64,000 nucleotides of DNA from Caballeronia sp. TF1N1 (GTDB lineage: Bacteria; Pseudomonadota; Gammaproteobacteria; Burkholderiales; Burkholderiaceae), in contig NZ_CP084627.1 of the NCBI RefSeq assembly GCF_022878925.1, positions 744,001 through 808,000 on the forward strand. The letters are read 5' to 3'. Under the pieces are notes generated by a model. It was given only the letters and a program-made list of their open reading frames with translations. It was not told the origin of the DNA and made no database searches. Each line of letters opens with the position of its first letter. Position 1 is the first letter of the stretch. Of this stretch, positions 19,323 to 28,657 are shown piece after piece. A program made the translations under genes and the position numbers.

Positions 19323-20420
19323 TCAGATTTGCCCCACCACACCCGCCACGAGATAGTTCATGCTCTCGAGCGCGATGTCCGTCTGCGGATGACTCGTGCC
19401 CGCCGCGATTGCCGTGCCGCCCTTGTTGTCCTTCATCGGCCCCTTGAAGATGGCGTAGTCGCCCGCGACCATCTTCGTCTTGATGGCGTCTGCGTTGGTC
19501 TTCGCATCGGCCGTGACCTTCGCGCCGTATGGCGACATCTTCACGAAGCCTTCCTTGAGGCCGCCGCGCAGAATGTTGGGCTGCGGCTTGCCGCTTTGCG
19601 CATCCGTGACGAGTTCCTTGTAGGGCGTCGCCCAGTCCCATTCCGCGCCCGTGAGATAACCCTTCGGCGCGAGCGCGGCCTGGCTCGCGTGATAGCCGCA
19701 ACTCATCGCACCGCGCTTCTCCGCTGTTTCAATGACGACCTTGGGACCATCGACGTGACACGTAAGCACATCGCAGCCTTGATCGATGAGACTGTTGGTC
19801 GCTTCGGCTTCCTTGACGGGCATCGACCAGTCGCCGGTGAAGATCACGTTCGTCGTGATGGCCGGATCGACCGATTGCGCGCCCAGCGTGAACGCGTTGA
19901 TGTTGCGCAGCACCTGCGGAATGGGCTTGGCCGCGACGAAGCCGAGCTTCTTGCTCTTGCTCATATGACCCGCGACGACGCCGTTCAGATACTGACATTC
20001 GTCGATATAACCGAAGTAGCTCGCGATATTCGATGGGTTGCCCTGCTTCCACAATCCGCCGCAATGCGCGAAGCGTACCTTCGGATACTTCGCGGCCATC
20101 TTCAGGACGTGCGGATCGAAATAACCGAACGAGGTCGCGAAGATGAGCGTGGCGCCGTCCTGCTCGATCATCGCTTCCATGGTCTTTTGCACGGCCACGG
20201 TCTCGGGCACGTTCTCTTCCTCGACCACTTTCACGTTGGGTAGCTTTTTGATGACTGCAGCGGCTTGCGCCTGCGCCTGGTTGTAGCCATAGTCGCCGCG
20301 CGCGCCGACGTAGATCACGCCGACCGTGAGATTGCTCGCGCCGAACGCCAGATCGAACGGCAATGCACTGCCGAGCGCGAGCGCGCCCGCGCCCTTGATG
20401 AACTCACGGCGGTTGATCAT
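19323..20420 (-). CDS. BMP-family ABC transporter substrate-binding protein, Tat-exported
   Basis: 365 residues. The N-terminus MINRREFIKGAGALALGSAL has a twin-arginine (RRxFxK) signal, so export of the folded protein by Tat is predicted. The mature part has the BMP (PnrA-like) fold: VIYVGARGDYGYNQAQ at the first strand, then a second-lobe run ending in CHVDGPKVVIETAEKRG. The family includes nucleoside- and purine-binding proteins, so the ligand here may be a ureide or similar amide. The start at 20420 is supported by AGGAA upstream and by the signal peptide. It begins 5 bases after the allophanate hydrolase stop. Confidence 0.87.
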   Translation of the reverse strand: MINRREFIKGAGALALGSALPFDLAFGASNLTVGVIYVGARGDYGYNQAQAQAAAVIKKLPNVKVVEEENVPETVAVQKTMEAMIEQDGATLIFATSFGYFDPHVLKMAAKYPKVRFAHCGGLWKQGNPSNIASYFGYIDECQYLNGVVAGHMSKSKKLGFVAAKPIPQVLRNINAFTLGAQSVDPAITTNVIFTGDWSMPVKEAEATNSLIDQGCDVLTCHVDGPKVVIETAEKRGAMSCGYHASQAALAPKGYLTGAEWDWATPYKELVTDAQSGKPQPNILRGGLKEGFVKMSPYGAKVTADAKTNADAIKTKMVAGDYAIFKGPMKDNKGGTAIAAGTSHPQTDIALESMNYLVAGVVGQI

Positions 20421-20425
20421 GGTCT

Positions 20426-22252
20426 CTATTCCTGTGTGGTTGGGTCGTTGGAGGTTTGACTGTCGAGCCAGGCGCGCCAGCCGCAAAAACGCGTGATGTC
20501 GCGCGCGCCGCTTTCGGCAGTGACGGCAAGCGGTTCGCAGATGAAGCCTTTGACGATGCGGCCATCCGCCGTCTCGATGCTGCCAATGCCAAGCGGCGCC
20601 GGAATCGCTTCGACGAACGCGCCGAAGGTGCGCACGGGCATGTCCCATAGTTCGATGGCAATGGCCTGCCCGGCTTGCCCCGCAGTATTCACGCGCACGA
20701 GGCCCGGCTTCGGCGGCTGCGTGTTCGCAAGCGCGAAGAGCTGATAGTTAGCCGAGGTCGTCGTCGCTTCGACGAAGCGCGCGCCGGCCTTGCGCATCTG
20801 CCATTCGAGCGGCATGCCGCGTAGATGCGCGCCAACCACCGCAAGCTGCACGGTCGGCTCGTTGAACGGCAATGGCTTCGCTGCAACGGCATCTTGCTTC
20901 TGCATGCCTTCGAACTGCGCACCGAGCATGGCGAGCCGCTGATCAGCGCCAGCGGGCGCGATCAGCGTGATGCCGGCGGGCAAGCCATCGGCGCGCGGGA
21001 TGCCCGGCACCGCGAGCGCGCACAGATCGAGCAGGTTGACGAAGTTCGTGTAAAGCCCGAGACGGCTATTCACTTCGATAGGGTTCGTGCGCACTTCATC
21101 GATGGTTGGATGCGTCGGCGTGGTCGGCACGATCAACACGTCCACGCTTTCGAAGAGCGCTTCGGCGTGGCGCTTCAAGCGTGCAAGTTCATACTGGCCG
21201 TCGAAGGCATCGGCGGCGCTGAAGTTGTCGGCCTTGCCGATCACCTTTGCGACCACCGGGTCGATCTCGTCGTGATTCGTCTCGAAGAAGTCGCCTAACG
21301 CGGCGCGCCGTTCGGCGACCCACGGACCGTCGTAAAGCAGCGCAGCGACTTGCTGCATTGGCGCAAAGGCGAACGTCGACGGCTTGAGCGCGAGCTTTTC
21401 TAGTGTCGCGGCGAAGGCATCGGCGGCAACGGTATCGCCGAAGAATTGCAGCGTGTCGGGAATGGCGACGCGCAAGGCTTGCGGCGCAAGCGGCAAAACC
21501 GGCAAGGAAGGAATGCGGCGCGAATAGCCATCGGCTGCGTCGAACGCGGCCATCGTCGAGAGGACGTGCCAGGCGTCGGCTACGTCATGCGCGAAGATCG
21601 AGATCGTATCGAGGCTCTTGCATGCTGGCACCACACCGCGCTTGCTGACGAGACCCAGCGTCGGCTTGAGACCGACGAGACCGTTAAAGCCTGCTGGCAC
21701 ACGGCCGGAGCCCGCTGTATCGGTTCCAAGCGAGAACGCGACGATGCCCGCCGCGACCGCTATCGCCGAACCCGAGCTCGATCCGCCCGAGATGTATGCG
21801 TCGTGATCGACCTGACGTACCGCGCCGAAAGGCGAACGCGTACCGACGAGGCCCGTTGCAAACTGATCGAGATTGGTCTTGCCGATAAGCACCGCGCCCG
21901 CATCGAGCAAACGCTGCACGGCGAACGCCGTCTCTTGCGGCGTATAAGCAAATGCGGGGCACGCGGCGGTGGTGGTCAAGCCTGCCACGTCGATGTTGTC
22001 CTTCACCGCGAAGGGCACGCCAAGAAGCGGCTTGCGCTCGAAGATCGCGCCGCCCTCTTCGGCGAGTTCATGCGCAAGGCTCGCGGCGCGCGCACGAAGG
22101 TCGGCCTGAGGCACGCGCAGCAGCCAGACTTCGGGCCGGTTGCTTGCATCGAGCCTGCGCAGCACTTCTTCGATCATGGCGATCGGATCAGTGCTGCCTT
22201 GCCTATACGATTCGATAAGCGCGTACACGCCTGAAAGCGGGTCGTGGGACAT
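20426..22252 (-). CDS. atzF: Allophanate hydrolase (AtzF type)
   Basis: About 608 residues: an amidase-signature domain (residues about 1-450) and the C-terminal domain characteristic of allophanate hydrolases. The Ser-cisSer-Lys triad is carried by FAVKDNIDVAG (Lys) and YISGGSSSGSA (both Ser). The expected reaction turns allophanate into ammonia and CO2, the last step of biuret and cyanuric-acid degradation. It is the first gene of the operon. The start at 22252 (MSHDPLSG) is preferred because the sequence just upstream is a palindromic operator-like site. An in-frame ATG at 22294 would make that site coding. Neither start has a good ribosome binding site. Confidence 0.87.
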   Translation of the reverse strand: MSHDPLSGVYALIESYRQGSTDPIAMIEEVLRRLDASNRPEVWLLRVPQADLRARAASLAHELAEEGGAIFERKPLLGVPFAVKDNIDVAGLTTTAACPAFAYTPQETAFAVQRLLDAGAVLIGKTNLDQFATGLVGTRSPFGAVRQVDHDAYISGGSSSGSAIAVAAGIVAFSLGTDTAGSGRVPAGFNGLVGLKPTLGLVSKRGVVPACKSLDTISIFAHDVADAWHVLSTMAAFDAADGYSRRIPSLPVLPLAPQALRVAIPDTLQFFGDTVAADAFAATLEKLALKPSTFAFAPMQQVAALLYDGPWVAERRAALGDFFETNHDEIDPVVAKVIGKADNFSAADAFDGQYELARLKRHAEALFESVDVLIVPTTPTHPTIDEVRTNPIEVNSRLGLYTNFVNLLDLCALAVPGIPRADGLPAGITLIAPAGADQRLAMLGAQFEGMQKQDAVAAKPLPFNEPTVQLAVVGAHLRGMPLEWQMRKAGARFVEATTTSANYQLFALANTQPPKPGLVRVNTAGQAGQAIAIELWDMPVRTFGAFVEAIPAPLGIGSIETADGRIVKGFICEPLAVTAESGARDITRFCGWRAWLDSQTSNDPTTQE

Positions 22253-22254
22253 GA

Positions 22255-22279
22255 GTTCAATCTTGAATACAAGTTGAAC
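22255..22279. promoter_or_regulatory. GntR/FCD-type operator candidate at the head of the biuret operon
   Basis: Two nested inverted repeats: outer arms GTTCAA and TTGAAC, and inner arms CTTG and CAAG around AATA. On the coding strand the inner site reads CTTGTATTCAAG, one base from the TTGTATACAA-type site bound by many FCD regulators. It ends 2 bases before the allophanate hydrolase ATG, so a bound repressor would block transcription or its first steps. The only GntR/FCD gene nearby closes this operon. Confidence 0.5.
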
Positions 22280-22448
22280 GTCACTTTGCAGCATCTGTGC
22301 CAGTCAAGGCCATGACGCTCAAAAGCCTTTATCCATGGGGCTTCGTGCGTGGTCTGGTGTATCATGCAAGAGGACTGATCACGTCCCAACATGGTTCGCG
22401 CAGCGTTCAAGTTGGTGCGCGGCTCCCGCTTGAAGTGCGCGAAAGACT

Positions 22449-23777
22449 TCAGTCGAACCCGCCTTCGGGCACGCCCTTCATGGACATGAACAGCATCCGC
22501 AACTCGCTGCCGATGCCATGAAAATGGCAGAGGAACGTATTCTGGTCTGCGTAATACCAAGGCGTATTCAGTTCACGGAAACTGACCAGTTCGGTCGATT
22601 CCCGCGCTGGCAAGACGCCGTTCGCTTCCAGTTCGAACATGAAGTGCGCCTGATCGCCATGATTGGAAAAGGTCCAGCTTAGATCGTCCAGCCCGCGAAT
22701 ACGGTCGAGCGTGCCCTGCAGCACGCGCGCGTTGACGTCGGTATTGCGAAAGCCCATGACGCCGGAGTTGAAAGGCCAGCCGGCGATATCCGCGCTTAGC
22801 ACGCGCTCGCGTCCTTCCATGAAGTCTTCGAGCTTGACGGTGCGATTGGTCGCGAGAATATCGGCATTGATCCAGAAGACCCAGTCGTGATGCGGCAAGT
22901 ACTTGCTGAGCAGAAATGGCTTGGCCCAATTGCCACACGCTTCGCGAGCGAAGTCGGCCGGCACCTCGCGATGCATGTACAAGGTGTAGCCGTGCTGTTC
23001 GCAGTAATCGCGCAGGCTCGCTTCGCCAAAACATGCGTAATTCGCTATGTTCGGTGTGTACAGCATGACCACGGCGATACGCTGGCCTGGCTGATAGATC
23101 GACAGCGGCTCAGACGACACCCCTTCGGGCGGCGCTATTTCGAAGAACCGCTGTGCGCTAGCGTGACACGCGTTCACATGCCGAGCGAGCGTCGTTCCCC
23201 AACGCGGCCCGTACTTGCTATAAAGGCGCGGGGTGAAGACAAGCGACAACGCCACGATCGGGGAAGCGTTCAACTCGGGAAACTGAGTCGAACACGCCGA
23301 GACGATCGGGAATCTTTCGTTGACGCTATCGGCTTCGCTCTGTACGGGCAGCGCTTCGAGCAACTGATCTTCCGTGACGAACTGGCCATAGTCGTAATAC
23401 GCCCGAGCCTTCGCGGCCATGCTCCTTGCAATGACGCGATTGCCTTCGGTATTTCTCAGCACCACTATCTCGCTGTTGATGCCGAAATGGCCTATCGTCA
23501 CGAGGGCATCGCGTCCAACCATCATCGATTCGAAATCGTCGAAGCGCAGGAAGAGCGCGTTCTCGGTAGCGAAGATCAAGAGCTCGTTATCGGCTGCACG
23601 GACCATGAGATCGCACAGCAACTGATACTTGAAAACGATCCTCAGTTCAAGCGATGCAGCTCCCGCCGCGACCGGCTCGAAGCGGTGACGAGCACCCGCG
23701 CGACGGCAATATTCCGCGTGATTGACGAGCGATTCGTGAGCGTTGCGATCGAAGAAACAACTGACCAGCGTGACCAT
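22449..23777 (-). CDS. Glycosyltransferase, GMA12/MNN10-like
   Basis: 442 residues. The start MVTLVSCFFDRNAHESLVNH opens a first half of unassigned type (about residues 1-230) that itself shows a nucleotide-sugar-binding look, including LLIFATENALFLRF. The second half (from about RIAVVMLYTPN) has the GMA12/MNN10 galactosyl/mannosyltransferase pattern: YCEQHGYTLYMHREVP, KPFLLSKYLPHHDWVFWINA followed by DILATN (the metal-binding DxD-like element), and SGVMGFRNTDVNAR. Acceptor and sugar are unknown. It stands alone between the nitrogen operon and an FAD monooxygenase. A longer frame to 23918 is open but less natural. Confidence 0.65.
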   Translation of the reverse strand: MVTLVSCFFDRNAHESLVNHAEYCRRAGARHRFEPVAAGAASLELRIVFKYQLLCDLMVRAADNELLIFATENALFLRFDDFESMMVGRDALVTIGHFGINSEIVVLRNTEGNRVIARSMAAKARAYYDYGQFVTEDQLLEALPVQSEADSVNERFPIVSACSTQFPELNASPIVALSLVFTPRLYSKYGPRWGTTLARHVNACHASAQRFFEIAPPEGVSSEPLSIYQPGQRIAVVMLYTPNIANYACFGEASLRDYCEQHGYTLYMHREVPADFAREACGNWAKPFLLSKYLPHHDWVFWINADILATNRTVKLEDFMEGRERVLSADIAGWPFNSGVMGFRNTDVNARVLQGTLDRIRGLDDLSWTFSNHGDQAHFMFELEANGVLPARESTELVSFRELNTPWYYADQNTFLCHFHGIGSELRMLFMSMKGVPEGGFD

Positions 23778-23996
23778 GATTGCTAAACCAGCGTAAATGA
23801 AAATGAAGGCGTGAGCATAGCCAACCGTCGGGTCGGAATTGCAAATTATTACGCGAGCCGCGTGCTTCAAATAAAGTGTAGGACGCGTGCGAATACATGC
23901 CCTTCTTTCATGCGCCATAAATCACTAGCCGCGGCGACGCATGCACGGTTATCCTCGCAAAACGACCTCGGCTGAACGCTCAGGAGAACGCTCGCC

Positions 23997-25613
23997 ATGC
24001 CCGATACCATCGACGTTCTTATCGCCGGCGCGGGACCTGTCGGTCTCCTCCTTGCAACCGAACTGCGCCGCGACGGCATCGAAGCACGAGTGATAGACGC
24101 GCGCGCCAACCGCGCGTTCTTCGTAAAGGCGTTGGGCGTGACCGCGCGCACGCTCGAAGTCTTCGACGATCTGGGCATCGCGCGTGAAGCCATCGATGCG
24201 GGCGTCTGGCTCACTGGCGCCGATACTTATAAAGACGGCACGCTGGCCTTCAGCGTCGAAGTGCCGCGCGAGGGCCTGCCTTATGGCGCACTCTCACTCG
24301 CGCAATATGAAACCGAGCGCATTCTGGAAGCGGCATTCGCGCGTATGGGCGGGCACGTGCACTACGGGACAACCCTCATCGATTTCGACGATACCGGCGA
24401 CAGCGTCCTCGCTCGCATGCAAGACGCCGACGGCACCATGCGTGAAATCCGCTGCCGGTGGCTGGTCGGTTGCGACGGCGCACGCAGCACCGTGCGGCAT
24501 CATCTGAACGTACCGTTCGAAGGCGGGCAGTATCCGCAGACGTTCATGCTCGCCGATCTCGATGTCGACTGGCACGTTCAGCACGGACCGATGCTGCGTT
24601 TCAACCTGTCCGCAGTGGAAGGCGTTCGTGGTGCGACGACGATTGCCGCGCTGCCGGTGCGCGGTTCGGCCCGCCGTTATCGCCTCTCCATGATCCTCGG
24701 CGACGACGATGCCGCGCGCCTCGTCAATGAAACCGCGCCCGCGTTCGCCGACGTAGAACGCATCATGCTGCCGTTACTTCCGCCGGGAACGAGGCTTTCG
24801 TCGATGCGGTGGTCGTCCGTGTACCGCGTGAGTCATCGCATTGCGCAAAAGTACACGAGCGGACGCGTGTTCCTTGCGGGCGATGCCGCGCACATTCATC
24901 CGCCCGTCGGGGGCCAGGGCATGAATACAGGCTTGCAGGATGCGCACAATCTCGCGTGGAAACTCGCGCTCGTGGCGCGCGGTATCGCGAACGAAGCACT
25001 GTTGTCGAGCTACGAAGCCGAACGTCGGCCGGTCGGACTGGATGTGGTCGAAGCAACGAGCCGCGCCTTGAACACCGTGCTCGTGCATGGCGAAGTGCGG
25101 CCCGCGATGCGCGAAACACAGTTGCTCGTCGGATATCGTGGCAGTGCAATCGTGGCGGATGCAAACGACGAGATCAACGCGCAGATTGCGCCCGGCCTAC
25201 CCGCGCCTGGGGATCGCGTACCGGAATGCGGCGGGCTCGCTGAAGCGTTCGTCGGGCATGCCGTGCGGCTGCGCGACCATATCGGTCGCGGGCGGCATAC
25301 GCTCATCGGGTATCTGGATCACGACATGAACGGCGACTCACGCGAATCGTTCGACGCAGCGTTTCAAACGTGGCGCGACATGCTGGGTGACGCAGGCAAT
25401 GCGGTGCTGATTACTGCGGGAAAATCGCCTGAATGCAGCGAGACGTACGCCGTTCTCGCAGATGCGGCGGGTGAATTCGCGGCTTTGTTCGGCCCGCGCA
25501 GCGGCATGATCTGGGCCCTGCGTCCAGATGGTCATATCGGTTTCAGAGGCGCTAGCGCGACGACGCTTGAATCATGGCTCACCACAATGCTCGGAAGCCC
25601 GCGGCGCGCGTGA
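23997..25613 (+). CDS. FAD-dependent aromatic-ring monooxygenase (PheA/TfdB family)
   Basis: 538 residues. The Rossmann motif DVLIAGAGPVGLLLATELRR lies at the N-terminus and the FAD-binding GDAAH motif near residue 300 (RVFLAGDAAHIHPPVGGQGM). A DG-type motif (WLVGCDGARSTVR) lies between them. A C-terminal thioredoxin-like region follows. Such enzymes hydroxylate phenols or polyketide-like aromatics using NAD(P)H. The substrate cannot be told here. The start has AGGAGAA upstream. There are no catabolic neighbours, so it may act alone. Confidence 0.85.
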   Translation: MPDTIDVLIAGAGPVGLLLATELRRDGIEARVIDARANRAFFVKALGVTARTLEVFDDLGIAREAIDAGVWLTGADTYKDGTLAFSVEVPREGLPYGALSLAQYETERILEAAFARMGGHVHYGTTLIDFDDTGDSVLARMQDADGTMREIRCRWLVGCDGARSTVRHHLNVPFEGGQYPQTFMLADLDVDWHVQHGPMLRFNLSAVEGVRGATTIAALPVRGSARRYRLSMILGDDDAARLVNETAPAFADVERIMLPLLPPGTRLSSMRWSSVYRVSHRIAQKYTSGRVFLAGDAAHIHPPVGGQGMNTGLQDAHNLAWKLALVARGIANEALLSSYEAERRPVGLDVVEATSRALNTVLVHGEVRPAMRETQLLVGYRGSAIVADANDEINAQIAPGLPAPGDRVPECGGLAEAFVGHAVRLRDHIGRGRHTLIGYLDHDMNGDSRESFDAAFQTWRDMLGDAGNAVLITAGKSPECSETYAVLADAAGEFAALFGPRSGMIWALRPDGHIGFRGASATTLESWLTTMLGSPRRA

Positions 25614-25775
25614 ATTCGCCGCCGCAAACGTTTTACAGTGCCGAGGACAGCTTCCAAAGGCACCGCGTCGAGCCATCGACTCCATGCATGAACATTCGGT
25701 AAAGCGTCATCTGGGCAAAAGCCGCTTATAGCCGCTATGCTGCCAATGCAAACAATGCGCATTTAACTCCACCTG

Positions 25776-26783
25776 ATGACTACTACTTCGATCAAAAGAC
25801 GATCTCGCAAGTTAGCTGCCTGGACGATTGCTGGCGCTGCCCTTGCGAGCACGGTCACAAGCGCACAAGCTCAGGAATTCTCGGTGCTCGCCGGGCCGCT
25901 CAAGAGCAGCAGCCAGAACAGCTATTCATGGGAAGCGAACTATCGGGAAGGCCTTGGACGCTATGCGGCCTGGAGTTTTTCGTGGCTCAACGAAGGCCAC
26001 ATTCCCGATCATCATCGCGATGGTCAGGCCGTGCAATTGTGGGGCCGCTTGCCGCTCTGGAACAACCGGCTCGAACTTTCCGCGGGCGCCGGTCCCTACC
26101 GTTACTTCGATACGAGCCAAGCGGAAGCCGGCAGCGGCTATTCGAATTCGCACGGTTGGGGCGGCATGTTCACGTTGCGCGCCGCGTACTACTTCGATAA
26201 CCGGTGGATCGCGGAGATGAAGCTCAACCGCGTGCAGGCGTTCGGCGGTCCGGACACGACCGCGCTTCTGTTCGGTATCGGCTACCAACTCGACGCGCCG
26301 GATGGTCGGGGTCCGCGCGCCTACGCGCCGTCGCGCAGCACGAACGTCACCAGCAACGAAGTTACGGTCATGCTCGGGCGCACGATCCTCAACAGTCTAG
26401 ACTCGGAATCGAATCTCTCGGAGAGCGTCGAGTACAGGCGCGGACTGTGGCATTACGTCGACTTCACCGCGTCGTATCTGCACGAAGGCGGTCACGTGCA
26501 GTCGCGTCGCGATGGCATTGCGGCACAGCTTTGGGCCACGCGCGCATTCTTCAACGACAGGCTCACGCTCGGCGTGGGCGCGGGTCCTTATTTGTCGATC
26601 ACGCAGAACGACGATTTGCCGCAAAACCGCACGGGCGATGGCCGTTTCGCGGGAGTGGTGTCGGCATCCGCGAGTTATCGGTTTACCGACCGATGGCTCG
26701 CGCGTCTGACATGGAATCGCATGGTCACGCGTTATGACCGCGATTCGGACATCATCGAAGCGGGTATCGGCATGCGCTTCTGA
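25776..26783 (+). CDS. Outer-membrane beta-barrel protein with internal duplication
   Basis: 335 residues. A signal peptide (WTIAGAALASTVTSAQA, cut before QEF) leads into a protein of alternating strands ending in Phe (IIEAGIGMRF), the classic outer-membrane C-terminus. Two homologous halves are visible. EANYREGLGRYAAWSFSWLN followed by HHRDGQAVQLWGR in the first matches VEYRRGLWHYVDFTASYLHE followed by SRRDGIAAQLWAT in the second, and both have a GAGPY element. The function is unknown. It resembles lipid-A-modifying or porin-like barrels only in general form. Confidence 0.7.
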   Translation: MTTTSIKRRSRKLAAWTIAGAALASTVTSAQAQEFSVLAGPLKSSSQNSYSWEANYREGLGRYAAWSFSWLNEGHIPDHHRDGQAVQLWGRLPLWNNRLELSAGAGPYRYFDTSQAEAGSGYSNSHGWGGMFTLRAAYYFDNRWIAEMKLNRVQAFGGPDTTALLFGIGYQLDAPDGRGPRAYAPSRSTNVTSNEVTVMLGRTILNSLDSESNLSESVEYRRGLWHYVDFTASYLHEGGHVQSRRDGIAAQLWATRAFFNDRLTLGVGAGPYLSITQNDDLPQNRTGDGRFAGVVSASASYRFTDRWLARLTWNRMVTRYDRDSDIIEAGIGMRF

Positions 26784-26858
26784 CATGGCGCAAACGCAAG
26801 GCGGGCGGGTCCGGCGATTGCGGCGCAGCTGCCGTCATTCGCAAGTGGACCTGTCCCC

Positions 26859-27578
26859 ATGCCTGAAATGCGCTCCCGTGTTCTCCTGGTCTCGCCACAT
26901 CTCGACGACGCCGTCTTCGGTTGCGGCGCCCTGCTCGCTGCATCCAACGAGACTATCGTCTGCAATGTCTTCACCGGCAGCCCCGAAGAAGATTTGACGA
27001 CGGACTGGGACCAGCATTGCGGTTTCAGTAGCGCTCACGAAGCGATGCACACACGCATCGACGAGGACGAGCGGGCGCTCGGATTGCTAAGCGCGCGTTC
27101 AGTCAATCTCGGCTTTCTCGATTCGCAATATGTGCCGCATGCGCCGGAGTCGGCAAAACCGACGCGCGCGGCGATTCGCGATGCACTGCTGCATGTCGTG
27201 CGCGAATATCGCCCTGATCTTCTGCTGATTCCACTCGGCCTGTTCCATTCGGACCATGCGCTTACGCACTTTGCCGCTTGCGATGCATGGCTCGAACATC
27301 CCGCGCTCGCCTGCATCGGCTATGAGGAAGGGTTATATCGGCGAATGCGCGGTCTGGTGCAGCGGCGTCTCGTCGATCTGCACGGCATCGGCATCGATGC
27401 AACGCCTTACGAAGCCGCCGCGACGAATCCCGCGGATGCCGAACGCGCGCATGCAGCCAAGAGAAACGCCGTGCAGGCTTATACGAGCCAACTGAAGGCC
27501 TTCGGCCCCGGCGGATATGACGACGTTTTTCTTCCTGAGCGCTACTGGACGCTCGAACGTAGCGAGGATGGCCGATGA
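26859..27578 (+). CDS. PIG-L family N-acetyl-sugar deacetylase
   Basis: 239 residues of the PIG-L/LmbE fold. The zinc-binding motif SPHLDDAVFGCG gives His14 and Asp17, and GLFHSDHALTH supplies the third ligand around His130/His133. PIG-L enzymes remove acetyl groups from N-acetylglucosamine-type sugars in GPI anchors, mycothiol, bacillithiol and some antibiotics. It is the first gene of the glycan operon and its stop overlaps the next start as ATGA. It is probably cytoplasmic because no signal is present. Confidence 0.85.
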   Translation: MPEMRSRVLLVSPHLDDAVFGCGALLAASNETIVCNVFTGSPEEDLTTDWDQHCGFSSAHEAMHTRIDEDERALGLLSARSVNLGFLDSQYVPHAPESAKPTRAAIRDALLHVVREYRPDLLLIPLGLFHSDHALTHFAACDAWLEHPALACIGYEEGLYRRMRGLVQRRLVDLHGIGIDATPYEAAATNPADAERAHAAKRNAVQAYTSQLKAFGPGGYDDVFLPERYWTLERSEDGR

Positions 27579-28483
27579 GCGCGCACGACGTCTCGTCCGT
27601 ACGCCTTAGCGTTGTCGTCCTTACCTATAATCGTGCCGATGTCGTACTGCGCACGATCGCAAAACTTGCCGCCCTGCCCGATCCCGTTCGTATCGTGGTG
27701 GTCGACAATGCCTCCTCCGATAATACGGCCCGCCGTATTGCAGAAAAATTTCCCTCGGTCGATCTCGTGATTGCGTCCAAAAACATGGGCGCGGCTGGAC
27801 GCAATCTCGGCGTGGCGCGTGTACAGACCGAATACGTTGCCTTCTGCGATGACGACACCTGGTGGCAAGCTGGCTCGCTCTCACGCGCAGTACAGATACT
27901 AGACGCGTCGCCTCGCGTGGCTGTTTTAAGCGCTCGCGTGGTCGTCGGGGATGCCGAATCGACGGACGAAACCTGCGAGCGCATGCGCGTGAGTCCGCTC
28001 GGGTCGCATGGGCTGCCGGGGCCCGCGCTGATCGGCTTCATGGCGGGTGCGAGCGTATTCCGCACAAGCGTCTACCGCGAAATGGGCGGATATGAGCCGA
28101 AGCTTTTCATTGGCGGCGAAGAGTCGCTTCTAGCACTCGATATTCTGAGCAGCGGCCATGCGCTCGTCTATGCCGATGAGCTCGTGCTGCATCACCATCC
28201 ATCGGAAATACGCGACAGTGCGCTGCGCAGGCGTCTTCTTGCGCGGAATGAGGCATGGGTCGCATGGTTGCGCCTGCCGCTTGCCGAAGCGCTGCGTTCA
28301 AGTCTGAATGCCTTCTTCATCATGCGACGTGAACGCACGCTCTTACGCGACTCGCTTGCAATGTTGCGCGGTTTGCCGTGGGCGTTGTCGAAACGGCGCG
28401 TGGTTGCACGCAGCGTCCTGCTGATGCGCGCAGTCGTCCGCGATGACGACCGGCGCCGCTCATCCACTGCCAGCGCGATATAG
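27575..28483 (+). CDS. Family 2 glycosyltransferase
   Basis: 302 residues with a GT-A fold: SVVVLTYNRADVVLRTIAKL at the start, VVVDNASSDNTA for nucleotide binding, then FCDDDTWWQAGSL holding the metal-binding acidic residues, and GGEESLLALDILSSG as the acceptor-side motif. It transfers an unknown sugar on the cytoplasmic side. It is translationally coupled to the deacetylase through ATGA. A 174-base gap separates it from the next gene, the only sizeable gap in this operon. Confidence 0.83.
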   Translation: MSAHDVSSVRLSVVVLTYNRADVVLRTIAKLAALPDPVRIVVVDNASSDNTARRIAEKFPSVDLVIASKNMGAAGRNLGVARVQTEYVAFCDDDTWWQAGSLSRAVQILDASPRVAVLSARVVVGDAESTDETCERMRVSPLGSHGLPGPALIGFMAGASVFRTSVYREMGGYEPKLFIGGEESLLALDILSSGHALVYADELVLHHHPSEIRDSALRRRLLARNEAWVAWLRLPLAEALRSSLNAFFIMRRERTLLRDSLAMLRGLPWALSKRRVVARSVLLMRAVVRDDDRRRSSTASAI

Positions 28484-28657
28484 AAGCGCACCAGCACGGA
28501 TTCGGCCGTGTGCGAACCCAAAACGAAATTGCTTTCGTCCGACAACGAACAAACGATTCTGCGTATTTCCATTTCAGTGGCACAACGAATGCTCTAACTC
28601 CACGACTCCGAAGGACTCGCACGATCAAGCGCGACGAGCCTACTTTGGACCTTCGTG

